Shown here piece after piece: positions 1 to 6,850 of a stretch of 23,592 bases of DNA. Source of the DNA: a virus; the IMG/VR virus record IMGVR_UViG_3300032046_005453, positions 1-23,592 of that record, one strand, 5' to 3'. How positions within the stretch are numbered: the first letter of the stretch is position 1; each line of letters starts with the position of its first letter. The position numbers and the translations under genes are program-made. Below the pieces are notes generated by a model that worked only from the letters and a program-made list of their open reading frames with translations, was not told the origin of the DNA and did not search any database.

Positions 1-88
1 ACATAAAGTTTTATGAGTAGCGTTGGGAAAATTCTTTTTGTTTTTCATCACGAAACTCAAATTGAAACACTAAACTAAGGCATGGAGC

Positions 89-164
89 ATAACGTAAAAA
101 TTGTCGTCACGTGCGAAGAATGAGCATTGCGACAATTGACCGTTATCAGACGTTTTAATGTCTG
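89..164. ncRNA. Candidate structured RNA element next to the capsid gene terminator
   Basis: This gene-free stretch can fold well. The 6-mer at 89-94 (ataacg) pairs with 141-146 (cgttat), and inside it 100-106 (attgtcg) pairs perfectly with 130-136 (cgacaat). A second hairpin follows at once, 147-151 (cagac) with 160-164 (gtctg). On the plus strand these helices are followed by the terminator hairpin at 178-208, which is the order expected of a small RNA with an intrinsic terminator. On the minus strand it would be sequence downstream of the capsid gene. No RNA family is recognised. It could be chance folding or an untranslated region. Confidence 0.3.
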
Positions 165-177
165 TTGTATATAAAAC

Positions 178-209
178 AAAAAAGGCTCCCATAAAGAGAG
201 CCTTTTTTT
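178..209. terminator. Intrinsic terminator after the major capsid gene
   Basis: The stem aaaaaaggctc (178-188) pairs with gagcctttttt (198-208) around a 9-nt loop. The A run on one side and T run on the other let it work in both directions. It lies 17 nt beyond the capsid stop codon on the minus strand. Confidence 0.8.
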
Positions 210-225
210 ATAACCAATCTTTCGA

Positions 226-1884
226 TTAGTAAGTGTTAATGTTATCGATGTAGATAACAGCGTAGAATCTGTTGTTAACCATTTTCTTAGCATATCTAGT
301 CATGATACCTTTACGTGGAGTAAAGTCATTTGGATCGTAGATAGTCTGAGTTAATTGTAATGGAATGTAAGGAGCGTAGATATAACCAGCCTCTAAGAAC
401 GTGTTACCTTTGTGTCCAAGTAATACTAATGGAGCAGGAAGATAAGGATCTTTGTAAACTACATATCTAGAACCTAAGTTACCAATTTTTTCAACACCTA
501 AGTTGTATTTTTCTGACTCTGGTTGAGCAGAACCATCAACGTGGAAATACTCTAAGTCATCAAAAATAGCACCAGCTTCTGCAGAACATACAATCCAGTT
601 AGCTCCACCTCTTAAAGTAGACTTATGAATTTGAGCAGAAAGCTCGTTAACTCTAGTGATTAATGTTTGGTTCCAATCCTTCTGAGTTCCGAAGAAGTTA
701 GCGTTGTTAGAAAGACCTTTGTAATCCCATCTAGCTCTGAAAGGAGCTTGGTTAATAAGGTCGATGATGATTTCTCTATCGATTTCAGCAGCAACGTGCT
801 CAGATAATAAAGCTGTTAATTCAGCTTCAGCATCAATTGAGTGGTATGCTTCTAAATCTTGAGCTAATTCTGGAGTCCAGTGTGCTCTTAATTTTCTAGT
901 TTCAGTGTTAACTGTAACAGAAGAGAATCTGATAGTGATTTCACCCATTTCTGATTTAGCTTCCATGTTACTGAATACTTCGTAAGCAGGAGTAACAGTA
1001 ACTGTATAAGCAGCTCCGAATAAACCAGCACCGTTGTTAACCATCGCAGGATTGAAATCTGTACCATAAACGCCAGCAGGTCTAAGATCAAGAACAACTT
1101 TCGCAGTTCCGTTAGCATAAAGATCGCTAGTCCAGTTTTGGATTTGAGAGAAGAATGGTACTCTACCACCAGCAGCAACTAATAAAGTATTTCCGTTAGC
1201 ACCTGAATAATAAATTGCAGTACCAGCAGAGAATCTTAAAGTAACTGAAGATTGAGAAGTAGATACGTTGAAACCTGCACCTAAAGTGAAGTTTGCAGCT
1301 AAAATACCATTTGTGAATGTGCTAGAAACGATTGCAAGTGCTGAACCTAAAGCAGTTTCACCTGTACCGAAAGAAAGGTCAAAACCTCTATTGTTATAGA
1401 ATCTTTCGTATGCAGTAGTATCTGCGAAAATTGGACCAGCTTGTCCGTTTGCTGTGTTAGCAGGAGCAACCTTACTGTAAGAACCAGGACCTGAGTTATC
1501 AGGGAAGTTAGGGATTACAGGGTTGTTAAATGTTGTATCGTTACCGTTGAAAGATACTCTAGCATCCATGTAGAATAATAAACCAGAAGGTAAAGCAAGA
1601 GGTTGTACTGATACAATCTCGTTAGCTAACAATCTAGAGAATACTCTTCTTACAATTGGAAATGCAACTGTATCAAATCTACCAGCTGAAGAGTCAAGAG
1701 TTACCTCGTTTAACATTGCTTGTGCTTGATTTTCCATCAACTGAGCAGTGTTTGCTTTCTTCATACCTTTAAGACCTTCAAGAAGACCTGAGTCGTCCCA
1801 ATTTCTTACGATAGCTTGTCTTTGTTCTGCAAGGTTTCTAAACACTGTTAGACCTACCTTACCACTATTTAAAAGTTCACTCAT
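226..1884 (-). CDS. Major capsid protein, T4 gp23-like
   Basis: A 552-residue capsid subunit that would form the shell of the phage head. It matches T4 gp23 as I remember that sequence: RRVF..L.ANEIVSVQPL near residues 79-95, the block ELAQDLEAYHSIDAEAEL about two thirds along, then REIIIDLI, and a C-terminal half with YVVYKDPY, AGYIYAPY and DPNDF..RKGIMTRYAKK. Residues 58-61 read L-N-E-V and sit just where T4 gp23 is cut (after Glu65, in LTE-A), so a mature chain from Val61 is likely. The region between roughly 110 and 300 is Gly/Ala/Thr-rich and unlike T4. It is last in the protease-scaffold-capsid order, has a TATTTAT element 36 nt upstream, and a terminator follows. Confidence 0.95.
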   Translation of the reverse strand: MSELLNSGKVGLTVFRNLAEQRQAIVRNWDDSGLLEGLKGMKKANTAQLMENQAQAMLNEVTLDSSAGRFDTVAFPIVRRVFSRLLANEIVSVQPLALPSGLLFYMDARVSFNGNDTTFNNPVIPNFPDNSGPGSYSKVAPANTANGQAGPIFADTTAYERFYNNRGFDLSFGTGETALGSALAIVSSTFTNGILAANFTLGAGFNVSTSQSSVTLRFSAGTAIYYSGANGNTLLVAAGGRVPFFSQIQNWTSDLYANGTAKVVLDLRPAGVYGTDFNPAMVNNGAGLFGAAYTVTVTPAYEVFSNMEAKSEMGEITIRFSSVTVNTETRKLRAHWTPELAQDLEAYHSIDAEAELTALLSEHVAAEIDREIIIDLINQAPFRARWDYKGLSNNANFFGTQKDWNQTLITRVNELSAQIHKSTLRGGANWIVCSAEAGAIFDDLEYFHVDGSAQPESEKYNLGVEKIGNLGSRYVVYKDPYLPAPLVLLGHKGNTFLEAGYIYAPYIPLQLTQTIYDPNDFTPRKGIMTRYAKKMVNNRFYAVIYIDNINTY

Positions 1885-1920
1885 TTTTTTTAATTTTTAA
1901 TTTGTTTGTTTTTTGTTTAA

Positions 1921-1927
1921 ATAAATA
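1921..1927 (-). promoter_or_regulatory. TATTTAT element of the capsid gene (candidate late promoter)
   Basis: On the coding strand this reads GATATTTATTTAAAC, 36 nt before the capsid ATG. It is the longest spacing among twelve similar elements in the window. Promoter function is inferred from its recurrence. Confidence 0.5.
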
Positions 1928-1967
1928 TCTACAAATTTTCTTTTTTCGATTTTTTTGTAAAATATTT

Positions 1968-3395
1968 TTATTCTTCAGAGTTTTTTGATAATCCTGCAAG
2001 CTGTTTCATTCTTCTAGCTTCATCACTTTCATACAAAGGTTTTGCCTCTGTAGTTGGTTTAGCAGTGTGAGTTGTAGTAGATTTAATCTTAGAATCAACA
2101 TTATTTACTTTAATGTTATTTTCTTTAATGATACTCTTGTAAATTTTTTGAGCTTCTTCAATAGTGTCTGCACTATCAAATTGTTCGCATACTTTAAGTT
2201 TCTCATCAAATGATAAACCACCATTCATCAACAACTTATTTACCAGTGCTAGCTTTCCGTTGAAAGTTTGCATTTCATCAAATTGTTCTCTTAATTGAAC
2301 GAAAGCTTCTTCGAATTCTTTACGTTCTGATTTTAAACCATTGTTTTCCTTTTTGAGCTCGTCTATTGTAGACTCATATTGAGCTTTTTTATTTTCTTCT
2401 AAAGATGTTACAGGTGCGTGATGACCTTTATTTTTTTGCATAACATCCATTTTTAATGTTTTATCTCCAGTTCTTTTTGAAGTAAATCCAAGACCTCTTG
2501 TTTCTTCCATTGCTGGACCTTCATTAGTCTCTTCATATTCATCAACGATTTCTACGTCTTCAGAACCCATATCATCAACGATTTCTAGAACGCTATCATT
2601 AGGCTCTTCAAAATCTGTAATTTCAAATTCCATTTCTTCTTGAACAGGTGCCTCAGCTGCAGGAGCAGGTGCGCCAGCAGGAGCAGGAGCTCCAGCTTCA
2701 GGTGCATTTGCACCAGCGTTCTCATCATCAATAACTTCAAATTCTTGTCCAGCAGTTTGATCACCTGTTGCACCTTGTTGTTGCATCATTAGATTAATAA
2801 GTGTATCCATTTTAGATACAAGACTTTCTATAGCCGCATCAGAACCACCTTCTTCAGGTGTTGTTCCTTCTGGAGCTGGTGCAGAAGCATCAACCGCAGG
2901 AGCTGCAGAAGCGTCAGGAGCTGGGGCAGCAGGAGCTGCAGGAGCAGGAGCCATAGGGGCATCTTGTTCCATCATTTCATCATTATTTTGCATACTTGTT
3001 TGATTATTTAATTCGTCATTATTTATCATTTCATCTAACTCTTCGTCGTCAGAAACATTAATAGGTTCTTCATCATCAGAAACTGTAAATTCATTATCTG
3101 CATCTTCATCGTGAGCACCATCAATATCTGATTCAATATCAGATGATGTAGTGTCAGAATCTTCAGCAACATTTACAGAAGCAACTTCTTCACCATCTTT
3201 TGAAATGGCTACATTACCTTCTTCATCAACAGAGATGTTTACATCTTCATTTAATTTATCGTTGATGATTTTTAAAAGTTTTTTATCAACCTCTTCTTGA
3301 AGCTTTTTTTCAGCTTGACTTTGAGCAAATGTTCTGATTTCTTCGAAATCAGCTTTGGCTTGTTCTAGAGATGACCTGTTAATGTTGTTGCTCAT
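1968..3395 (-). CDS. Prohead core scaffold protein, gp22-like
   Basis: A 475-residue scaffold expected to fill the prohead before DNA packaging. It has a charged helical N-terminus (1-50), a very acidic stretch (55-145), two Ala/Pro-rich linkers (about 146-176 and 230-250), and a predicted coiled coil (about 333-380). After this comes a segment I associate with phage scaffolds, FNGKLALVNKLLMNGGLSFD (378-397), then E-x-A-x-x-I-Y. The last residues, EARRMKQLAGL (459-469), resemble the end of the 264-aa protein at 15856-16650 and may be a capsid-binding helix. An L-N-E site lies at 48-50. It is longer than T4 gp22, chiefly through the acidic and Pro/Ala regions. The assignment rests on its position between protease and capsid genes plus these features. 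Confidence 0.85.
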   Translation of the reverse strand: MSNNINRSSLEQAKADFEEIRTFAQSQAEKKLQEEVDKKLLKIINDKLNEDVNISVDEEGNVAISKDGEEVASVNVAEDSDTTSSDIESDIDGAHDEDADNEFTVSDDEEPINVSDDEELDEMINNDELNNQTSMQNNDEMMEQDAPMAPAPAAPAAPAPDASAAPAVDASAPAPEGTTPEEGGSDAAIESLVSKMDTLINLMMQQQGATGDQTAGQEFEVIDDENAGANAPEAGAPAPAGAPAPAAEAPVQEEMEFEITDFEEPNDSVLEIVDDMGSEDVEIVDEYEETNEGPAMEETRGLGFTSKRTGDKTLKMDVMQKNKGHHAPVTSLEENKKAQYESTIDELKKENNGLKSERKEFEEAFVQLREQFDEMQTFNGKLALVNKLLMNGGLSFDEKLKVCEQFDSADTIEEAQKIYKSIIKENNIKVNNVDSKIKSTTTHTAKPTTEAKPLYESDEARRMKQLAGLSKNSEE

Positions 3396-3421
3396 ATTAT
3401 CTTTTTATATAAGATTTATTA

Positions 3422-3428
3422 ATAAATA
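3422..3428 (-). promoter_or_regulatory. TATTTAT element of the scaffold gene
   Basis: The coding strand reads AATATTTATTAATAAAT, 26 nt before the scaffold ATG. It belongs to the shared set of oriented leader elements. Confidence 0.5.
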
Positions 3429-3464
3429 TTTTAAAATTTCTAAAAACTGATTAAATTTTAATAT

Positions 3465-4133
3465 TTAAACGTTTTTCCAAAAATTATTACCAGCTAATTT
3501 ATTTAGCTTGTCATAAAATTCATGTTGTTCTTTAGTAAATGAGTTGTCTAGTTTCATTAATTTTGCACTATCTTCATCTAAAGGAATCATTCCTCTTCTG
3601 CCCATTTCCTTACCTTCTTTGAATAAATAAGCCCCTGGAGTTGATGGTGATGAAACGAAGTCAAATGCGATTAATTCAAAATCTTCTTGAACCACGTCTT
3701 TACCGCTAACACTTTTAACAGATCCAACACCTCTTGATGATATACCAAGCATAAAACCTGCTTTTAAAAGGCCTTTTAAAGTGCCACCAGCATCTGTTTC
3801 TTCTGCGATTAATACTTTACCGTATAAATCTTTTCCTTGCCACCACATGTCAGTTACCCTGTGTGATACATTAGCTAAAGAAACAACAGCACTATCAGGG
3901 TGATCTAATTCACCACCAGCAGTACCACTTTCAACAAGTTCCATATATTTATCAACTTCTCTCTTAAGAATTTCATAAGGATATACTCTACCATTTCTAT
4001 TTAAAGTATCGGCTTTCTGAAGAATACCTGTCATTACTAAAGGCTTCTTTTTTTCTTCGAATTCTTTAATTAAATCAGGACTTGCCTTGAATTCATAGAA
4101 TTCTGTGATGATACATCTACCGCTATTAATCAT
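3465..4133 (-). CDS. Prohead core protease, T4 gp21-like
   Basis: A 222-residue serine protease of the T4 prohead protease family (S77), close in length to T4 gp21 as I remember it. In T4 this enzyme matures the prohead by cutting the capsid, scaffold and internal proteins after L/I-x-E. Family landmarks are NRNGRVYPYE (45-54), the block GGELDHP (73-79) whose His78 is the expected catalytic histidine, and LGISSRGVGSV (129-139) whose Ser133, or Ser132, should be the nucleophile. The His-Ser spacing is about 55 residues, as I recall for T4. The last 50 residues are polar and may be removed by self-cleavage. The gene lies directly upstream of the scaffold gene on the same strand, as in T4. Confidence 0.92.
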   Translation of the reverse strand: MINSGRCIITEFYEFKASPDLIKEFEEKKKPLVMTGILQKADTLNRNGRVYPYEILKREVDKYMELVESGTAGGELDHPDSAVVSLANVSHRVTDMWWQGKDLYGKVLIAEETDAGGTLKGLLKAGFMLGISSRGVGSVKSVSGKDVVQEDFELIAFDFVSSPSTPGAYLFKEGKEMGRRGMIPLDEDSAKLMKLDNSFTKEQHEFYDKLNKLAGNNFWKNV

Positions 4134-4154
4134 GTTATTGTAAATTGATTTAAT

Positions 4155-4161
4155 ATAAATA
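4155..4161 (-). promoter_or_regulatory. TATTTAT element of the protease gene
   Basis: The coding strand reads AATATTTATATTAAATC, 21 nt before the ATG. It lies between the 4208-4232 terminator of the preceding gene and the protease start, so the protease unit appears to start transcription here. Confidence 0.5.
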
Positions 4162-4207
4162 TTGAATTTTTTTTCATTTTCTTGATTCTTTGATAATTAA
4201 CAACAAA

Positions 4208-4232
4208 AAACCCCCGAAAAATTCGAGGGTTT
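4208..4232 (-). terminator. Intrinsic terminator of the 334-aa gene
   Basis: An 11-bp stem with one mismatch (4208-4218 with 4222-4232) has a 3-nt loop. On the minus strand it is followed by a run of T. It lies 22 nt past the stop of the 334-aa gene. Confidence 0.8.
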
Positions 4233-4254
4233 AATAATTTATTATGTTTTTTGA

Positions 4255-5259
4255 TTAAATAGGGTATATAAGATATGTTCCTGGGTCATTTGGTTCAGCA
4301 AAATAACCTACAGATTTTAAAAAATTATGCAATGGCTTATATACGCCCATTATATAATTTTTTTCTTCATAATCTTCAGAATAATAATTAAATAATTCCA
4401 TCCCATTATTTGCATAGCTTCCTTCGCCTGTCCATATAGAATTATTACTACCATCATTTCTAAAATCTTCTCCATCTTTAAACCATGCTTTTGGGTACAT
4501 TTTCTCAAGAGCATTCATTAATTCATCTCTACTCATAGCTTGCATTCCTTCATTTAATTTTTGTTCTCCAAACAAGTCTCCGCCACCTTCTTCTTCCACC
4601 ATTTCTTTAGCAGTATCTCTTGCAACTTCTAAAGCTCCGTCATAATTTCCACTTTCTAATAATGATTCTATATCATCTAATCCACTAGCAAAAGTAGCTG
4701 AATCAGGTAAGTCAGAACTAGAAAGACCAATTATTTTATTAAGCATTTGATCGATCATTTTTACACCTGCGCCTCTAGCGCCGTTTTCTGCAATCCATTT
4801 TTGAAGAGTTGCGATTCCTTTTTCAGTAAGACCCTCATTTAATTTTTTCTCTGGGCTCATTGCTTTATAAAGATTTTTTTTATTAATACCATCTTCAAAA
4901 CTATTCTTTCCTAAAGAGTCAAATTTTTGGCCATCATTCTTGATATCTTTTTTAGCAACATCCATTGCACTCTTGTCAATTTCATTTGTTGGAGCAGGAA
5001 CTTTATAGCCTTTATCTTTTGCAACATTTAAAGCTGCAGCTACAGCTCTATCATGCTTATAGCCTTTATCTTTCTGTAAATGAGAGATTTCTTTTCCAAT
5101 AAAATTACTAGCTTTTTTAGTATATTTATTTTCGCTGAGAACTTTTAAATCATTCTCAATTCTAGATTTTTCTTCATTTAAAGTGTGAAGTTTGTAAAGA
5201 TTTTGAACTTGCTCCTGAATATAGCTTGCAAGATCTTTTTTGGATATTTGTTTTTTCAT
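4255..5259 (-). CDS. Candidate internal head protein with N-terminal tag and internal L-N-E sites
   Basis: A 334-residue protein that I do not recognise as a whole. Residues 1-25 form an amphipathic helix (ISKKDLASYIQEQV) like the N-termini of five other proteins in the window. Residues 53-90 hold a Lys-rich module with AVAAALNVAKDKGYKVP; it reminds me of a short module found in other phage proteins, but this is tentative. L-N-E occurs at 27-29, 140-142 (before Gly) and 235-237 (before Gly); cutting there would release pieces of about 113, 95 and 97 residues. It has its own TATTTAT element and terminator, so it is probably a single-gene transcript. Packaging into the head and processing by the gp21-like protease are inferred. 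Confidence 0.6.
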   Translation of the reverse strand: MKKQISKKDLASYIQEQVQNLYKLHTLNEEKSRIENDLKVLSENKYTKKASNFIGKEISHLQKDKGYKHDRAVAAALNVAKDKGYKVPAPTNEIDKSAMDVAKKDIKNDGQKFDSLGKNSFEDGINKKNLYKAMSPEKKLNEGLTEKGIATLQKWIAENGARGAGVKMIDQMLNKIIGLSSSDLPDSATFASGLDDIESLLESGNYDGALEVARDTAKEMVEEEGGGDLFGEQKLNEGMQAMSRDELMNALEKMYPKAWFKDGEDFRNDGSNNSIWTGEGSYANNGMELFNYYSEDYEEKNYIMGVYKPLHNFLKSVGYFAEPNDPGTYLIYPI

Positions 5260-5278
5260 GACTGTTTAAATGTTTCCA

Positions 5279-5285
5279 ATAAATA
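5279..5285 (-). promoter_or_regulatory. TATTTAT element of the 334-aa gene
   Basis: The coding strand reads GCTATTTATTGGAAAC, 19 nt before the ATG, in the 43-nt gap after the 169-aa gene. Confidence 0.5.
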
Positions 5286-5302
5286 GCCATGAAAATCAAA
5301 AA

Positions 5303-5812
5303 CTAGGAGGATTTTTTATAGATTGTGAAGCATTTTGAATTTGTGAATACATCAGCTTTAGACATAATTTTGCTCAATCTTACAGTCTCGTCAAAAAGCT
5401 CAGTATTCTTCTTAGGACTGATAGGTATTTTAACTAAGTTGTTTATGTTACAAGTGTGTAAATATAACTCCACAGATATGTAGTTTCTTTTGTTGTTATA
5501 ATTGAAATTTTCAGGTATGTTTTTTATGAATATATTATCATTTTCTCTTGGAAAAAATTTATTCTTTGAGAGCTCTTTTTTTAACCCGTGGGAATATATT
5601 TTACTAAGTTCTTTGTCAAGTAAATCTTTTAGAGTTTTCTGATCCTTATTTTTATAATTATCTTTAGGTTCTAACCAGAAGCTTGCAAAAATATAAATAG
5701 TGTCAGGAGCCTCCCTGTTCTCTACAGTTCCTACTTTTACACTGATATTGTTATTTCCTAATAACTTATCACTTATTTTAATCTCTCTTGCTGTTCTCTT
5801 ATTATTTGACAT
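5303..5812 (-). CDS. Hypothetical protein, 169 aa
   Basis: I do not recognise this protein. It is Lys/Asn/Ile-rich, with no signal peptide or membrane segment. The middle has alternating hydrophobic residues suggesting beta strands (TIYIFASFWLEP, NYISVELYLHTC). It has no L-N-E site and no N-terminal tag, which sets it apart from its neighbours on both sides. Its leader lacks the TATTTAT element. It lies 43 nt before the 334-aa gene on the same strand and 65 nt beyond the terminator of the 271-aa gene. The ORF is open over its whole length and fills the gap cleanly, so it is probably real. Confidence 0.7.
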   Translation of the reverse strand: MSNNKRTAREIKISDKLLGNNNISVKVGTVENREAPDTIYIFASFWLEPKDNYKNKDQKTLKDLLDKELSKIYSHGLKKELSKNKFFPRENDNIFIKNIPENFNYNNKRNYISVELYLHTCNINNLVKIPISPKKNTELFDETVRLSKIMSKADVFTNSKCFTIYKKSS

Positions 5813-5877
5813 ACATTAAAACAATTTTGTAAAATATAATAAAAAATGACTTATAAACAAAATAATGAACAAAAAAA

Positions 5878-5899
5878 AGCCCCCAATTTCTTGGAGGCT
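5878..5899 (-). terminator. Intrinsic terminator of the 271-aa gene
   Basis: A 9-bp stem with one mismatch (5878-5886 with 5891-5899) has a tttc loop and is followed on the minus strand by eight T. It lies 21 nt past the stop of the 271-aa gene. Confidence 0.8.
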
Positions 5900-5920
5900 C
5901 TCATAGTAAGGCTTTTAGTG

Positions 5921-6736
5921 TTATTTACTTAATACTTCTTTTAATTCTAAATTTGAAATTATACACTCATCAACGTTCACAAAATTTACATTTTTCATGT
6001 TTTCTATTTTGTTTTTAAATGTATCTAAAAGATCAATAGTTATAGGCTCTTTTTCTTCTAATAATTTAGATTTTATTGTAGAAAGATTTTCTTCTTTAAT
6101 TTCATTTAAATAACTAATCTTTACTTTTTCGTCAGCCACTAAAATAGAAAATACTTTTTTCTCTTCTTCGTTTAAATGTTTGTATCTTTCATTGAAATTG
6201 TTTATTGCAACTTTCGTAACAAACTTCCAGGCATCATCCACTAATTTAGGACTGTCAGTCTTCTCTTCAATCTTTTCACTCTCATTAACCACAGGTCTAG
6301 TTAGATGTCCTAAAACAAATTCATAAGCCTCTTGTTCTCTTTCGAAATCAGAAAACCCTGGCTTTGAAACAGATTCAATTAAAGTGTTTACACTCTCAGC
6401 TAATTTTGCATTAAATTTAGATGCAATATGAATATCATCAAGTAGTTCTCTTCTTAATGTTTTGTTTTCAGATAAAATATTATCCCATCTTTCGTTGATA
6501 AAAAGGTGAAGATTTTGTGTTATAAATCTCTCTGCTAATCTTTCTTTTGAAAAAGGTTTTGCATTTTCGAAATTTTTATAAGCATAATGTTGTTTAGTTA
6601 AGATTGGGCTTTTCTTAACAGCTGTTAAAAACTTATCTAAAGTTTTGCTTTTTTCTTCTCTTATGAGTTCTGAAGCTGATAATCTAGCTATAGTATCTCT
6701 AATAGCGCCGAAGTTAAATGATATGTTTTCTTTCAT
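5921..6736 (-). CDS. Helical protein of unknown function, possible head protein
   Basis: A 271-residue charged protein, mostly helical by composition and not recognised. The start MKENISFNFGAIRDTIARL is loosely similar to the N-terminal tag of six other proteins here but less convincing. It has two L-N-E triplets in the C-terminal half (HLNEEE and YLNEIK) and I-R-E near residue 26, the kind of sites enriched in the capsid-associated proteins. It is transcribed divergently from the VWA gene, from its own TATTTAT element, and closed by a terminator. A role in head assembly is only suggested by location and these sites. Confidence 0.65.
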   Translation of the reverse strand: MKENISFNFGAIRDTIARLSASELIREEKSKTLDKFLTAVKKSPILTKQHYAYKNFENAKPFSKERLAERFITQNLHLFINERWDNILSENKTLRRELLDDIHIASKFNAKLAESVNTLIESVSKPGFSDFEREQEAYEFVLGHLTRPVVNESEKIEEKTDSPKLVDDAWKFVTKVAINNFNERYKHLNEEEKKVFSILVADEKVKISYLNEIKEENLSTIKSKLLEEKEPITIDLLDTFKNKIENMKNVNFVNVDECIISNLELKEVLSK

Positions 6737-6754
6737 TATTGGTAAGATTTATAT

Positions 6755-6761
6755 ATAAATA
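6755..6761 (-). promoter_or_regulatory. TATTTAT element of the 271-aa gene
   Basis: The coding strand reads GATATTTATATATAAATC, 18 nt before the ATG, inside the divergent region shared with the VWA gene. Confidence 0.5.
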
Positions 6762-6850
6762 TCTAAAAAAAGATAATTATGTTTCAAATTTGGTTAATTG
6801 GTAAAGAAATAATATATTTGTTTTCTATAAAAAAACCAAATAAATTAACT

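Noticed and set aside
75-293. 72-aa minus-strand ORF overlapping the end of the capsid gene
   Set aside because: It crosses the terminator and the capsid C-terminal codons in another frame, and its translation shows no protein-like pattern.
6779-6850. Upstream start for the VWA protein
   Set aside because: It adds 24 residues encoded by the divergent promoter region, including the near-match TATTTGT; ATG 6851 is a better start.
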